16,999 bases of DNA from RGIG4074 sp964459165 (GCA_964459165.1 CAYWKM010000041.1:1-16999); one strand, 5' to 3'; shown: positions 6,379-14,151, counted from the first letter of the stretch. Notes: a model not told the origin generated them from the sequence alone. Program-made: numbers and translations.

Positions 6379-9300
6379 ATGAATAAAGACTTTTTCTCTT
6401 TTGAAAAATTGAACGGCGCGTACGCGGAAATCGGCGAGAGCGTCCGATCCGGAATTCCCGCGGCGGTTTTCGGTCCTTCCGACGCCGACAAATTTTTTAT
6501 CGCTTCTCTCGTAAAGGAAAAGTTTATTTATATCGCTCAGGATCCGATCAAGGCGAAGAGGGCGGCGGAGAGCATCGGCGTTCTCAGCGGAGAAAAAGCG
6601 GTATATATTCCGCCCAAGGACGAGGTCCTTCTCTATAAGAACGCGCTCTCCAAAGATTCCCTTTACGGTCGAATCAACGCCCTTTACGAAATTTCGCGCG
6701 GGGCGAAACATATCACGTGCGATATCGAGTCCGCTTTACAGCTTTTTCCGAAAAAGATCGAAGGAATTGTTTTGGAAAAAGGCGGAGAATACGATTACGC
6801 TTCGCTACCCGAAAAGCTCGTCTCCCTCGGCTATTCGAGGGAATACGAGGTGGAGACGAAGGGCTGTTTTGCCGTGCGCGGGGACATTCTCGATATTTAT
6901 CCCGTCAACGCCTCCCATCCGTATCGGATCGATTTTTTCGGCGACGAGGTAGAATGCGTCCGCCCGTACGACGTGGAGACGAAGGAGCGTCTTCCCGCCG
7001 AGACCTCGGTTGATATCGCGGCGGCTACCGACGCCTGCGTGCGGGAGGATGAGGCGGAGGTCGTCAAAAAAGCGTTGGAAGAAGGATTAAAGGGAGCTCC
7101 GTCCTCTGCGGCGTATACCCGCATGACCGCTATCGCGGACGAGATTGAAAAAAATATCTTTTCAGCCAACGCGGCAGATTTTCTCATGCCGCTTTTGTCC
7201 TCCTCGACGGATCTCTTTTCTTTCGTCGGAAAAGACGCGCTCGTCCTGTTCGACGAAGGCGGGCGGACTTTTGACAAAATGCAGTCGATTTTAAAGGAAC
7301 ACAACGAGCGTTTCGTCTCCTTGCGGCTCGGGGGCGAAGCGTTTCCGTTCTCCGTCAATCAGCTGTTGAGCGAAGAAAAATTCAAAAAGGCGTTCTCTTC
7401 TCTCCGGACGCTGTCTTTGCAGACGTTCGCTTCCCCCGTAAAAATTTTTTCTCCCTTAAAGACCTTCAATTTTAAATCCGTTCCGGTAAGCAATTACATG
7501 AACGATTTCACCGAACTGTTTTCCGATCTATCCGCGTGGCTCGCCAATCAATATCGCATTCTTCTCTTTTGCGGAGAGAGCGGTCGCGCGCAGAGGCTGA
7601 GGGAGGCGCTCGGAGAAAAGGGAATCGTCGCGCACGATCCTCCCGTTTCATGCAATTATCTTGCGGGCGTAACGATCAGCGAAGATTCTCTCGAACGCGG
7701 ATTCATCTCTCATGAAAACAAGCTCGTCGTTATCGGCAGCGGAAACTTGTATGTAAAGACGGTAAAGGAAAACAAAATTCGTCGGCGTCGGGGAGACGTT
7801 TTCACCGCGCCCGAGATTGGCGATTACGCCGTGCACGAAGTACACGGCGTGGGAAAAGTTCTCGGCACGAAGAAGATAGAGTCGCTCGAAGGAACGAAGG
7901 AATATATCGCCGTTCAATACGGCGGCGGAGATATTCTGTATGTGCCCGTCGAGCAGACGGATATTCTCACCAGATATACGGGAGGCGACGAGCCGAAGCT
8001 TTCCAGAATCGGCGGGCAGGATTTTGCCCGCGTGAAGGAGAGGGTCAGAAGCTCGTTAAAAAAGCTTGCGATCGATTTAAAGGCGCTCTACGCCGAACGG
8101 GCAAAGAAGCAAGGATACGCTTTCCCGGAAAATAAGGAGCTGATGGACGAATTCGCTTATTCTTTTCCCTATACGGAGACGCCCGATCAGACGGCTTCGA
8201 TCGAAGAGATTCTTCAAGATATGCGAAGCTCCAAGGTTATGGATCGGCTCTTATGCGGCGACGTCGGATTCGGAAAGACGGAAGTCGCCCTCCGCGCCGT
8301 CTATCTTTGCGTTCTGGGAAAAAAGCAGGCGGTTCTCATGTGTCCGAGTACCATTTTGAGCCAACAGCATTACAATACGGCAGTCGAACGCTTCAAGGAT
8401 TTCGGCGTAAACGTAGAAATCATCAATCGTTTCAAAACGCCGAAGGAGCAGGAGGATATTTTAAATCGCCTCGCCGAGGGGAAGATTGATCTGCTGATCG
8501 GCACGCACCGCCTCCTCTCGAAGGACGTGAAATTTTACGATCTCGGGCTTCTCGTCCTCGACGAGGAGCAGCGATTCGGAGTGGAACATAAGGAAAAATT
8601 GAAGACGTTAAAGAATAAAGTGGACTGTCTCACCATGAGCGCGACGCCGATTCCGAGGACGCTCCATATGTCGCTCTCCGGCATTCGAGATATTTCCACC
8701 ATCGACACGCCGCCCGAGCATCGTATTCCCGTGCAGACCTACGTCGTGGAGGAATCGGAAACGATCATTCGCGACGCATGCATACGCGAGCTCGCCCGCG
8801 GCGGACAAATTTTCGTGCTCTATAACCGCGTAGAAACGATTTATCGCTTTGCCGATCGCCTGAAAGCCGTCGTTCCCGAAGCGGAAATCGCCGTCGTTTA
8901 CGGAAAAATGGAAAAAGCCGCGCTGGAAAAGAACGTTCGGAATTTCTATGAAGGAAAGGCCAATCTTCTCGTGACGACCACCATCATAGAGAACGGCGTC
9001 GATCTTCCGAATGCGAATACCATCGTCGTCATCGACGCCGATCGGCTGGGCGTATCTCAGCTCTATCAGCTCAGAGGCAGAGTGGGGCGGAGCAACCGAA
9101 TGGCGCACGCATACTTTACTTATAAGCCCGAAAAGGTCATGACGGCGGAAGCGACCGAGCGGTTGAAGGCCGTCATGGAGTTTACCCAGCTTGGTTCCGG
9201 ATTCAAAATAGCCATGCGCGATTTGCAGATAAGGGGCGCGGGAAACGTCCTCGGGGCGGAACAGCACGGACATATGGATAAGGTCGGCTACGAGCTGTAC

Positions 9301-9789
9301 GCAAAATTGTTAAAGGAAGAACTGACGGGAGAGGAACAGACGATCGCCGAGCTGGAAATCAACGCCTCCGCGTTTATTCCGGAAAAATATATCGAGGCGA
9401 TCTCCGTCCGCATGGACGCTTATAAACAGATTGCGGAGATTCGCTCGATGGACGATTATAACCGCGTATACACCTCTTTGAAGGAGACGTACGGTCAGAT
9501 ACCGGACGAAGTTTTCAACCTCCTCGTCATAGCGGTTTTAAAGAGCTACGCGGCAAAATTCGCGGTGAAAAAGATCGTCGTAAATTCCAAGCGCGCCGCC
9601 GTAGAGTTCTCCTCGCTGAACGCCGTCAATAATCCTAAGCTGAACAACGCGCTGAATCGCTTTCAGGGGAGGGTTTCTCTTTCCATGGTAACGGCTCCCG
9701 CCGTGGAATTTATTCCGCAAAAAAATCCCGTTCTCACAATGAGGGAAATGATTAAATTTCTAAAATATGCGGAAGTTTCACCCGTTTGA
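6379..9789 (+). CDS. mfd: Transcription-repair coupling factor Mfd
   Basis: This 1136-aa DNA translocase removes RNA polymerase stalled at lesions and recruits UvrA. Domains in order: a UvrB-like N-terminal region (to about 330), a CarD-like RNAP-interaction domain (about 475-535, GDYAVHEVHGVGKVLG), a RecG-like superfamily 2 helicase core (about 590-960) with Walker A GDVGFGKTE near 630 and DEEQ near 727, then SATPIPRT and GRVGRSNRMAHAYF, and a C-terminal TRCF domain. Length is close to Bacillus (1177) and E. coli (1148) proteins. AAAGGAA at 6368-6374 supports the ATG. In many Firmicutes a foldase and spoVT follow mfd; here a foldase-like lipoprotein follows, on its own promoter, and spoVT is absent. 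Confidence 0.98.
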   Translation: MNKDFFSFEKLNGAYAEIGESVRSGIPAAVFGPSDADKFFIASLVKEKFIYIAQDPIKAKRAAESIGVLSGEKAVYIPPKDEVLLYKNALSKDSLYGRINALYEISRGAKHITCDIESALQLFPKKIEGIVLEKGGEYDYASLPEKLVSLGYSREYEVETKGCFAVRGDILDIYPVNASHPYRIDFFGDEVECVRPYDVETKERLPAETSVDIAAATDACVREDEAEVVKKALEEGLKGAPSSAAYTRMTAIADEIEKNIFSANAADFLMPLLSSSTDLFSFVGKDALVLFDEGGRTFDKMQSILKEHNERFVSLRLGGEAFPFSVNQLLSEEKFKKAFSSLRTLSLQTFASPVKIFSPLKTFNFKSVPVSNYMNDFTELFSDLSAWLANQYRILLFCGESGRAQRLREALGEKGIVAHDPPVSCNYLAGVTISEDSLERGFISHENKLVVIGSGNLYVKTVKENKIRRRRGDVFTAPEIGDYAVHEVHGVGKVLGTKKIESLEGTKEYIAVQYGGGDILYVPVEQTDILTRYTGGDEPKLSRIGGQDFARVKERVRSSLKKLAIDLKALYAERAKKQGYAFPENKELMDEFAYSFPYTETPDQTASIEEILQDMRSSKVMDRLLCGDVGFGKTEVALRAVYLCVLGKKQAVLMCPSTILSQQHYNTAVERFKDFGVNVEIINRFKTPKEQEDILNRLAEGKIDLLIGTHRLLSKDVKFYDLGLLVLDEEQRFGVEHKEKLKTLKNKVDCLTMSATPIPRTLHMSLSGIRDISTIDTPPEHRIPVQTYVVEESETIIRDACIRELARGGQIFVLYNRVETIYRFADRLKAVVPEAEIAVVYGKMEKAALEKNVRNFYEGKANLLVTTTIIENGVDLPNANTIVVIDADRLGVSQLYQLRGRVGRSNRMAHAYFTYKPEKVMTAEATERLKAVMEFTQLGSGFKIAMRDLQIRGAGNVLGAEQHGHMDKVGYELYAKLLKEELTGEEQTIAELEINASAFIPEKYIEAISVRMDAYKQIAEIRSMDDYNRVYTSLKETYGQIPDEVFNLLVIAVLKSYAAKFAVKKIVVNSKRAAVEFSSLNAVNNPKLNNALNRFQGRVSLSMVTAPAVEFIPQKNPVLTMREMIKFLKYAEVSPV

Positions 9790-9801
9790 CGTTAAAAACA
9801 T

Positions 9802-9830
9802 TTGCACTTATTCAAAAAATACGATATAAT
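9802..9830 (+). promoter_or_regulatory. Promoter of the lipoprotein gene
   Basis: TTGCAC (9802-9807) and TATAAT (9825-9830) are separated by exactly 17 bp. The expected start is near 9837, giving a leader of about 77 nt that contains the hairpin at 9857-9891. Confidence 0.8.
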
Positions 9831-9856
9831 AAACCATATAATTGATAAAAGAAGAG

Positions 9857-9891
9857 CTTTCATCGCGCTGCCGTGCGGCAACGCGGGAAAG
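9857..9891 (+). promoter_or_regulatory. Structured 5' leader hairpin of the lipoprotein gene
   Basis: CTTTC (9857-9861), CGCG (9864-9867) and TGCC (9869-9872) pair with GGCA (9877-9880), CGCG (9882-9885) and GAAAG (9887-9891) around a GTGC tetraloop, with small internal loops. A 10-bp direct repeat, AAGAGCTTTC, lies at 9852-9861 and 9889-9898, so the second copy could compete for pairing with GAAAG. The only Shine-Dalgarno candidate (GGAG, 9899-9902) comes right after it. A role in expression or mRNA stability is inferred. Confidence 0.5.
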
Positions 9892-9913
9892 AGCTTTCGG
9901 AGTAGATTTTATT

Positions 9914-11977
9914 ATGATTAAGAAAAAAAGATTAATACCGGTTTTATTATCGGCCGTTATGATCGGCACGGCTTTTACGGGTTGCGCTTCGCTTTTGTCT
10001 ACCAACAGTCAAAAGGATATGGAACAGATCGTCGCCACCGTCGATATCAGTTTAAGCGACGATTTCGCCGAAGGAGGCGAATATAGCCGATACGCCGATG
10101 TGATCGATACCGCTAACGTCCTCAAACGCGATTTAGTCGCTTATTTTCTCAACGAGGGGTATAATATGGTACAGAATTACGGTTATACCTACGCGGACAC
10201 GTTCGACATCATGCTGGAAAGTCTCGTCAACCGTAAAATCGTATCTCAATACGCCATGGTATATTTCTTCGAAAACGACGACGAATATACCTTAGACGGC
10301 TATAACGCCGCCGTTGCGGACAGCGAACATCCCGAAATCGACGGACTCAAATATTTCCTCGACGAGGACGAGTATCATCTCGCCGTATACGAGCTGAGGA
10401 AGATTGTCAACGGCACGCTCGATAGCGAAGAAGAGGATTTTATCGCCGAAACGGAAGATATCGAATACGAATCGGACGTTCGCACCACGCCGACCGGAGT
10501 AGACGAGGAAGTAGAGGACTATTACGATCCGGATTACCGTATTTATACGGGGAAAAACGCCGCCGGCGCCTGCGGATCGTATGAAACGGTAGACGGTTCT
10601 ACGCCTACGACGAGAAAAAAGGCGTACAATCTTTTCCTCGCCAATCTAAAAGAGAATTATTTGCTTTCGGCGGACGAACAGAATCTCGATGATTTTGAAT
10701 CGCTCGATTATTGGTACGTTGAATTGCAGGGGCAGCTCGAATCCGCGCTTATCACCAAGCTTGGCGACGAGATCGAGGAGGCGGCGGAGCAGACGCTTAC
10801 CCGCGAATTTATCGAGAGCAAATATGAGGAAATTTTATCTACTCAACAGCAGATTTACGACGCCTCCGCCGACGATTTCGAGACGGATATCGCCGCCTTG
10901 TCCGATTCTTCCTTTGTCCTTTATTCGCCGATCGGCGGGTACGGATTCGTGTACAACATTCTGCTTCCCTTCTCTTCGACGCAGTCGTACGCGCTTTCGG
11001 CGTACCAGAACGACGCCGGACTCTCCACTGCGGAATATTACGAAAAGAGGGCGGAATTACTCTCTCAGATCGTCGCTACCGATCAGCGCGGCAGCTGGCT
11101 GACCGGCTCTACCGATTATTCTTTCAAAGCGAGTGAAAACGACGTTTCCGCTTACGGCGACAGCGATTATCTCTTCTTTGAGAACAATATGCTCGATACC
11201 GATCTCGTCAAGGGCGAAGGAAACGGCAGATACGAAAGCCTCGATACCTATTACGGTCATTACGCCTATAACGGCAAGGTAGAATACGACGAAGAGGAAA
11301 GCGATTATAACGGTTATACCGTTACGCCCAACAAGATATCCGTCGACGGGTTTATCGGCGAGATGGAAGGATATCTCCGCTATGCCGGATTAATCTGCGC
11401 GGGAGACTATGTAAGCGACTACGGAAGAAAGGCAGCCGACTTCTTAAAGGAAGACGGTTCTATCGATTATTCGAAATTCGTATATTATAAAGGCTCCGTA
11501 GAAGTGGATTTCGACGCCGATTATACCTTCTGTTCGGAAAATAACACGGCGTATACCGCGATGTCGATCGTCAACGAACTCTCCTTTGCCTATAATACCG
11601 ATACCGCAGGACTCAACAGCTATCTCGGTTATGCGGTCTCCGTCTACGATACTTCCTATGTGGACGAATTTGAATATGCGGCGAAGTTAGCGGTGGAAGG
11701 CGGCGTGGGAACGTATACCATAGCTCCTTCCGATTACGGTTGGCACATTATGTACTGCACTTATACGTTCGATGAAGGGGAAGTATACTCTTTTAATTAC
11801 GACGAAATCGGAACGGAAGGCACGTTCTCCTATTTCTTCTATGAAGCGTTGAAAGCCTCTTCTTCCGGAAACACGCAGCAGGTTTACGAAACGCAAATCG
11901 TTAACCGTTACAGCAACGCCTCCTGTGTGACGACCTATGAGGAAAGGTTTGCGGACTATTCCTCTCTCAGCGATTAA
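9914..11977 (+). CDS. Secreted lipoprotein, PrsA/SurA-like foldase (peptidyl-prolyl isomerase) candidate
   Basis: This 687-aa acidic, Tyr/Asp-rich protein begins with a lipoprotein signal: KKKR, a hydrophobic core, and FTGC with the modified cysteine at C24. The segment at about 68-118 (running to LESLVNRKIVSQYA) resembles the SurA/PrsA N-terminal chaperone helices. The segment at about 584-620 (FEYAAKLAVEGGVGTYTIAP, then DYGWHI) resembles the end of a parvulin domain, where GYHI is usual. The middle, about 400 residues, is unlike anything I recognise. Location after mfd fits, since a foldase is often found there in Clostridia. It would fold secreted proteins at the outer face of the membrane. 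ATG 9914 gives the only sensible signal peptide; its Shine-Dalgarno (GGAG) is weak and 11 nt away. Isomerase activity is uncertain because the parvulin core is poorly matched. Confidence 0.65.
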   Translation: MIKKKRLIPVLLSAVMIGTAFTGCASLLSTNSQKDMEQIVATVDISLSDDFAEGGEYSRYADVIDTANVLKRDLVAYFLNEGYNMVQNYGYTYADTFDIMLESLVNRKIVSQYAMVYFFENDDEYTLDGYNAAVADSEHPEIDGLKYFLDEDEYHLAVYELRKIVNGTLDSEEEDFIAETEDIEYESDVRTTPTGVDEEVEDYYDPDYRIYTGKNAAGACGSYETVDGSTPTTRKKAYNLFLANLKENYLLSADEQNLDDFESLDYWYVELQGQLESALITKLGDEIEEAAEQTLTREFIESKYEEILSTQQQIYDASADDFETDIAALSDSSFVLYSPIGGYGFVYNILLPFSSTQSYALSAYQNDAGLSTAEYYEKRAELLSQIVATDQRGSWLTGSTDYSFKASENDVSAYGDSDYLFFENNMLDTDLVKGEGNGRYESLDTYYGHYAYNGKVEYDEEESDYNGYTVTPNKISVDGFIGEMEGYLRYAGLICAGDYVSDYGRKAADFLKEDGSIDYSKFVYYKGSVEVDFDADYTFCSENNTAYTAMSIVNELSFAYNTDTAGLNSYLGYAVSVYDTSYVDEFEYAAKLAVEGGVGTYTIAPSDYGWHIMYCTYTFDEGEVYSFNYDEIGTEGTFSYFFYEALKASSSGNTQQVYETQIVNRYSNASCVTTYEERFADYSSLSD

Positions 11978-11987
11978 TTTAAAGAAT

Positions 11988-12015
11988 AGCCGATGAAATT
12001 TTATCGGGCTTCCTT
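11988..12015 (+). terminator. Weak terminator-like hairpin after the lipoprotein gene
   Basis: AGCCGAT (11988-11994) pairs with ATCGGGCT (12003-12010) with a one-base G bulge and an 8-nt loop, followed by TCCTTTAA. The T tract is short, so termination is uncertain. Confidence 0.4.
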
Positions 12016-12056
12016 TAAGGGAATCGAAAAATATGAAATAAAACCTTGAAAAATGG

Positions 12057-12085
12057 TTGACAGTAAATAAAATATTTACTATAAC
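12057..12085 (+). promoter_or_regulatory. uppP promoter with a dyad operator in its spacer
   Basis: TTGACA (12057-12062) and TATAAC (12080-12085) have a 17-bp spacer. The spacer itself is a perfect inverted repeat, GTAAATA-AAA-TATTTAC, which extends by one base on each side to an 8+3+8 dyad (12062-12080). A protein bound there would cover the RNA polymerase site, so regulated expression is plausible. No regulator gene is adjacent. Confidence 0.75.
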
Positions 12086-12125
12086 GATAAAAATCAATTT
12101 TCAGCAATGAATGAAGGAGTAAACG

Positions 12126-12953
12126 ATGAATTTTTGGGAAGCTATTATTTTGGGGATCGTGCAGGGGTTGACGGAATTTCTCCCCGTATCTTCCTCCGGA
12201 CATCTTGAACTCACCAAAGCGATTTTCGGTATCGAATTGGGCTCCTGCGATATCCTTTTTGATATTATGTTGCACGCAGGTACGCTGATCGCCGTCCTCA
12301 TTCTATATTGGAAAAAAATTTTGGCTCTCTTTAAAAAGCCCTTTAAAACGCTTTTGTATCTGATTATCGCCACGATCCCTGCGGGAATCGTAGGACTGTT
12401 CCTCGACGATATCATCGAAGAGTATTGTCTGAACGGTTTGGTCTGCGGAATTTGCTTTCTGATTACGGCGGCTCTGCTTCTCGCGTGCGAATTTGTCGCG
12501 AAGAGAAACAGAGAAAAGGGGAGGCTTCTTCCCTTGAGCTTTAAAACGACGATTCCTATGGGCGTCGCGCAGGCTTTCGCCGTCTTCCCCGGCATTTCGC
12601 GGAGCGGTTCCACGATTGTGGCGGGCGTTTTTGCCGGCGGTAAGAGCGAGGAGGTCGCCGATTTCTCTTTCCTTATGAGTGTTCCCGTCATCTTGGGCTC
12701 TCTCGTGGTAAAGCTGGCTAAACTCGTCGTCAAGGAGGGCGAAGCCGCGGCGGCGGTGGAAGCGTTCGGTTCTACCGGAAATATGGCGCTCTGCCTCATC
12801 GTCGGTATCGTCTGCGCGGCGATCGTCGGCTATCTCGCCATTAAGTTGGTTCTTGCGGCGGTGAAAAAGGCAAATTATAAATGGTTCAGCGTCTATCTCG
12901 TCTTGATTGCCGTTCTCTCCTTTGTCCTCTTTGCAAAGGGAATCTTCATTTAA
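12126..12953 (+). CDS. uppP: Undecaprenyl-diphosphate phosphatase UppP (BacA)
   Basis: This 275-aa integral membrane protein dephosphorylates undecaprenyl diphosphate to recycle the lipid carrier of peptidoglycan and wall polymers. Higher dosage gives bacitracin tolerance in known bacteria. Both signatures are intact: GIVQGLTEFLPVSSSGH at about 10-26 and PGISRSGST near 154-162. Length matches the E. coli (273) and Bacillus (276) proteins, and about eight hydrophobic segments are visible. AAGGAG (12114-12119) lies 6 nt before the ATG. It appears to be a single-gene unit, with its own promoter upstream and a strong terminator at 12978-13015. Confidence 0.97.
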   Translation: MNFWEAIILGIVQGLTEFLPVSSSGHLELTKAIFGIELGSCDILFDIMLHAGTLIAVLILYWKKILALFKKPFKTLLYLIIATIPAGIVGLFLDDIIEEYCLNGLVCGICFLITAALLLACEFVAKRNREKGRLLPLSFKTTIPMGVAQAFAVFPGISRSGSTIVAGVFAGGKSEEVADFSFLMSVPVILGSLVVKLAKLVVKEGEAAAAVEAFGSTGNMALCLIVGIVCAAIVGYLAIKLVLAAVKKANYKWFSVYLVLIAVLSFVLFAKGIFI

Positions 12954-12977
12954 AATATAGAATCATAAAAAAAGTAA

Positions 12978-13015
12978 GTCGCTCTTCCCGCAGGGGAAGG
13001 GCGACGATTTTATTT
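12978..13015 (+). terminator. Rho-independent terminator of uppP
   Basis: GTCGCTCTTCCC pairs with GGGAAGGGCGAC (12978-13005), with one T-G pair and a short loop, followed by the T-rich stretch ATTTTATTT. Confidence 0.88.
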
Positions 13016-13118
13016 GACGGAAAATCTTAGCGGATTTCTCCACGGAAATTTTTATTCGGATAAATCGGGGAAAATATATAGCGAAAATTTTCTTTTCTCG
13101 CGAAAAATTTTTAGTCGC

Positions 13119-13148
13119 GCATAAAAAAGGAAAAGAGGAGACATACTG
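13119..13148 (+). promoter_or_regulatory. Possible sigma-G-like promoter of the 48-aa gene
   Basis: GCATA (13119-13123), an 18-nt spacer and CATACTG (13142-13148) match the known Bacillus forespore sigma-G pattern GMATR-N18-CATNNTA except for the last base. No good vegetative promoter was found nearby. The match is short and the organism is not known to form spores, so this is tentative. Confidence 0.25.
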
Positions 13149-13181
13149 TTATCAATCTGATATAAAGGAGGAATAAATTAT

Positions 13182-13328
13182 ATGAGATTAAATCCCGGTG
13201 ACATTTGTCCTCGCAGCGGCGCGTATAAGGTCGTTGACGAAGACGGAAAACAGCAGAACGTCGTTCATATGCAGGAAGGCGAAACGATGCCTCCCACGCA
13301 GGAGCCCGGCTGGAGCTACGAATATTGA
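13182..13328 (+). CDS. Small YjzC-like protein (48 aa)
   Basis: A 48-aa reading frame starts at ATG 13182 behind a strong ribosome binding site (AAAGGAGG, 13164-13171, 10 nt upstream) and ends just before a terminator at 13351-13381. The protein runs PGDICPRSGAYKVVDEDGK near the start, then GETMPPTQEPGW near residues 33-44. That layout (PGxxxPxSGxYxVVDEDG, then a G-x-x-x-PPT motif) resembles the YjzC family of small proteins of unknown function. There is one cysteine and no membrane segment. The strong translation signal and flanking terminators make it a real single-gene unit; the family call is from memory of the pattern. Confidence 0.8.
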   Translation: MRLNPGDICPRSGAYKVVDEDGKQQNVVHMQEGETMPPTQEPGWSYEY

Positions 13329-13350
13329 TTTTTACGAGAGATGATAAATG

Positions 13351-13381
13351 CGCCTCCCTTGTCTTCAAGGAAGGCGTTTTT
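13351..13381 (+). terminator. Rho-independent terminator of the 48-aa gene
   Basis: CGCCTCCCTTG (13351-13361) pairs with CAAGGAAGGCG (13366-13376) with a single C-A mismatch, and a TTTTT tract follows at 13377-13381. Confidence 0.85.
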
Positions 13382-13625
13382 GTGTAAAAAATCCGTGCGA
13401 TCGTCTGTTTGCGCGCGGCGCGACACGCGCCGCAAAAGAAGAAAGGCTTTCCCGACTTACCGCTAAAAAGAATAAACCCGGTATGTTCCGAATAGCGCTT
13501 AAAGAGCTTGGAAGGGAACGCAAACGCAGTAAGCCTTATACGCCTTACTCCATCGTTCTTCATCTTTTTTAGTCTCGTAGGTTCGATAAACCTGCTCAAA
13601 TAGCATATAAAACTTGAAAGGAGTA
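13382..13625. other. Intergenic stretch with a strong bulged hairpin and a second stem
   Basis: I see no convincing gene here. TTTGC (13408-13412) and GGCGCG (13417-13422), separated by a 4-nt bulge, pair with CGCGCC and GCAAA (13426-13436) around a 3-nt loop. AGTAAG (13528-13533) pairs with CTTACT (13544-13549) around a 10-nt loop. Neither has a T tract directly after it. A structured small RNA is possible, but I recognise no known RNA family. Confidence 0.4.
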
Positions 13626-13654
13626 TTGATATTTCTATTTTTTTATGGTATAAT
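13626..13654 (+). promoter_or_regulatory. Promoter of the DUF1622-type gene
   Basis: TTGATA (13626-13631) and TATAAT (13649-13654) are separated by 17 bp, with a TGG extended -10. The expected start is near 13661, inside a 16-bp near-palindrome at 13658-13673 centred on ATCATGAT. In the leader, AGACAAA (13678-13684) pairs perfectly with TTTGTCT (13693-13699) just before the ribosome binding site. Confidence 0.8.
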
Positions 13655-13713
13655 GCTATTAATCATGATCAATCATCAGACAAAAGCATCGGTTTGTCTA
13701 AAGGAAAAGAGAG

Positions 13714-14151
13714 ATGGAAGAATTTTATAAAGTTATATCGAATTATTTCGACCTTCTGATAGAGTATCTGATCCTTATCGTGGAATTTATCGGAATCGTC
13801 ATATTGGTGTATGCGATTGTCGCCGCAGTAATCGGGTTATTCAGACGACAGGAACACGTCCGCTTAAAGTTGGCGGAAGGCATCGCGCTCGCGCTGGAAT
13901 TTAAAATAGGCGGCGAACTTCTGAGGACGGTTATCGTGCGCGAATGGAACGAATTGCTCATTCTCGGCGCTATCATTTTATTGCGCGCCGCGCTCACTTT
14001 CTTAATTCAATGGGAAATTAAGGTCGAGCGCAAAAGCGGGAATATGTCCGATTTGGAACTGCACGACATAAAAACTCCGCTTACGCATGATCTCGAAAAG
14101 GAAGAAAAAAAGAAAACGAAGAATCAAACGGAGAAATCCGACGAGAAATAA
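13714..14151 (+). CDS. DUF1622-type small membrane protein
   Basis: This 145-aa protein has an N-terminal hydrophobic helix (about 13-43), the segment VRLKLAEGIALALEFKIGGELLRTVI in two conserved halves (about 49-74), a second hydrophobic stretch (about 79-98) and RAALTFLIQWEIK. This pattern matches DUF1622, a family of small inner-membrane proteins of unknown function, sometimes found near ion-transport or stress genes. The last 40 residues form a highly charged Lys/Glu tail, probably cytoplasmic. AAAGGA (about 13700-13705) precedes the ATG. It is a single-gene unit, with its own promoter and a terminator at 14201-14247. No function is assigned. Confidence 0.82.
   Translation: MEEFYKVISNYFDLLIEYLILIVEFIGIVILVYAIVAAVIGLFRRQEHVRLKLAEGIALALEFKIGGELLRTVIVREWNELLILGAIILLRAALTFLIQWEIKVERKSGNMSDLELHDIKTPLTHDLEKEEKKKTKNQTEKSDEK

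Noticed and set aside
5737..6711. Minus-strand open frame of 324 codons across pth and the start of mfd
   Set aside because: It overlaps two well-conserved genes in antisense and has no recognisable protein pattern.
9802..11977. A mobile element or phage origin for the lipoprotein and phosphatase genes
   Set aside because: No integrase, transposase, direct-repeat target sites or tRNA junction were seen; promoters and codon use look like those of the neighbours.
12101..12799. Minus-strand open frame opposite uppP
   Set aside because: uppP carries both family signatures; the reverse frame is low-complexity and unsupported.
13577..13595. GTAGGTTCGATAAACCTGC resembles a tRNA T-arm
   Set aside because: The loop is 9 nt, not 7, and no anticodon arm, acceptor stem or CCA lies in the right place. 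Chance TTCGA motif.
13111..13599. Minus-strand open frame of 162 codons across the 48-aa gene and the following intergenic region
   Set aside because: It runs antisense through a terminator and a well-translated small gene and has no ribosome binding site or family resemblance.
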